DNA from: Dyadobacter bucti
GTDB taxonomy: Bacteria > Bacteroidota > Bacteroidia > Cytophagales > Spirosomataceae
Reading direction: 5' to 3'
NCBI RefSeq assembly: GCF_005869225.1
Contig: NZ_SWFP01000012.1
Location: 104,206 to 168,205 of the forward strand
DNA: 64,000 nucleotides
Below the pieces are notes generated by a model. The model was not told the DNA's origin, ran no database searches, and was given only the letters and a program-made list of their open reading frames with translations. Both the position numbers and the translations under genes were made by a program. Positions 63,920 through 64,000 of the stretch are shown piece by piece (the first letter of the stretch is position 1; every line of letters begins with the position of its first letter).

Positions 63920-64000
63920 ATGCCAAGAAAAGAATACCTGACCTCAGAAGCTCGGCAACGATTTGACAATCCACCTGTTTTGAGTGTTGACCAGAAAATG
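63920..64000 (+). CDS. tnpA: Tn3-family transposase, 5' end only
   Basis: The first 27 codons (MPRKEYLTSEARQRFDNPPV, then LSVDQKM) of a protein that continues beyond the window. The opening matches the N-terminus of DUF4158-containing Tn3 transposases. With the resolvase it identifies a Tn3-type element whose cargo side faces the copper genes. Confidence 0.8.
   Translation, partial: MPRKEYLTSEARQRFDNPPVLSVDQKM

Noticed and set aside
1..64000. tRNA or rRNA genes
   Set aside because: I inspected the intergenic gaps by eye and saw no cloverleaf-like segment or conserved rRNA block; a covariance search could still find one.

Overview
The window looks like the chromosome of a Cytophagales bacterium (Bacteroidota), most likely a Dyadobacter/Spirosoma-type organism. 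The reasons are few Shine-Dalgarno sequences, many hybrid PAS-histidine kinases with stand-alone receivers, and families such as DUF892, DUF2382, YtxH, DUF3891 and DUF6876. The taxon is an inference from gene content only.

Layout. (1) 181-1315: three small unknown genes. (2) 1511-8387: an SOS mutagenesis cassette with a self-cleaving XRE/S24 repressor divergent from imuA-imuB-dnaE2 and one unknown downstream gene. Copies of a ~25-bp repeat lie on both sides. (3) 8950-28846: a general-stress island with ferritin-like DUF892 proteins, two paralogous YtxH / DUF2382 / GSP-DUF2382 blocks, an OmpA-like and a PRC-barrel protein, small membrane proteins, an ExoIII-type nuclease, a TetR regulator and several receivers. 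(4) 29025-47723: a signalling region with three large histidine kinases and single-domain response regulators, plus DUF421, low-affinity iron permease-like, DsbA-like and DUF2892 genes, a GlgX remnant and a decayed outer-membrane porin gene. (5) 48152-54037: an A+T-rich accessory stretch with a SIR2-like protein, a secreted beta-propeller lipoprotein, a Fic protein with tandem palindromic operators and secreted hypotheticals. (6) 54234-63014: a copper/silver resistance locus (four-helix Cys-rich copper protein, DUF305, CopB-type ATPase, multicopper oxidase fused to an outer-membrane barrel, HMA-DUF3347 protein). (7) 63160-64000: a divergent resolvase and the first codons of a Tn3-family transposase, so the copper genes may be transposon cargo.

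How it fits together. The strongest unexplained signal is a shared promoter-like box, consensus about NGGCAYRnnTTTTTGA. It lies 44-54 nt (mostly 45-50) upstream of the start codons of at least seventeen genes or operons between 9.8 and 37.5 kb. It ties DUF892, YtxH, OmpA-like, GlsB, DUF748, DUF421, iron permease-like, DUF2892, ExoIII and receiver genes into one probable regulon. It resembles the -24 half of a sigma-54 promoter but mostly lacks the -12 GC.

Several genes carry single frameshifts (two giant histidine kinases, one receiver, one sialidase-like gene, one small membrane protein). These are either recent mutations or consensus errors. Start codons were often moved downstream of the longest frame, using paralogue alignment and the fixed distance to the promoter box.
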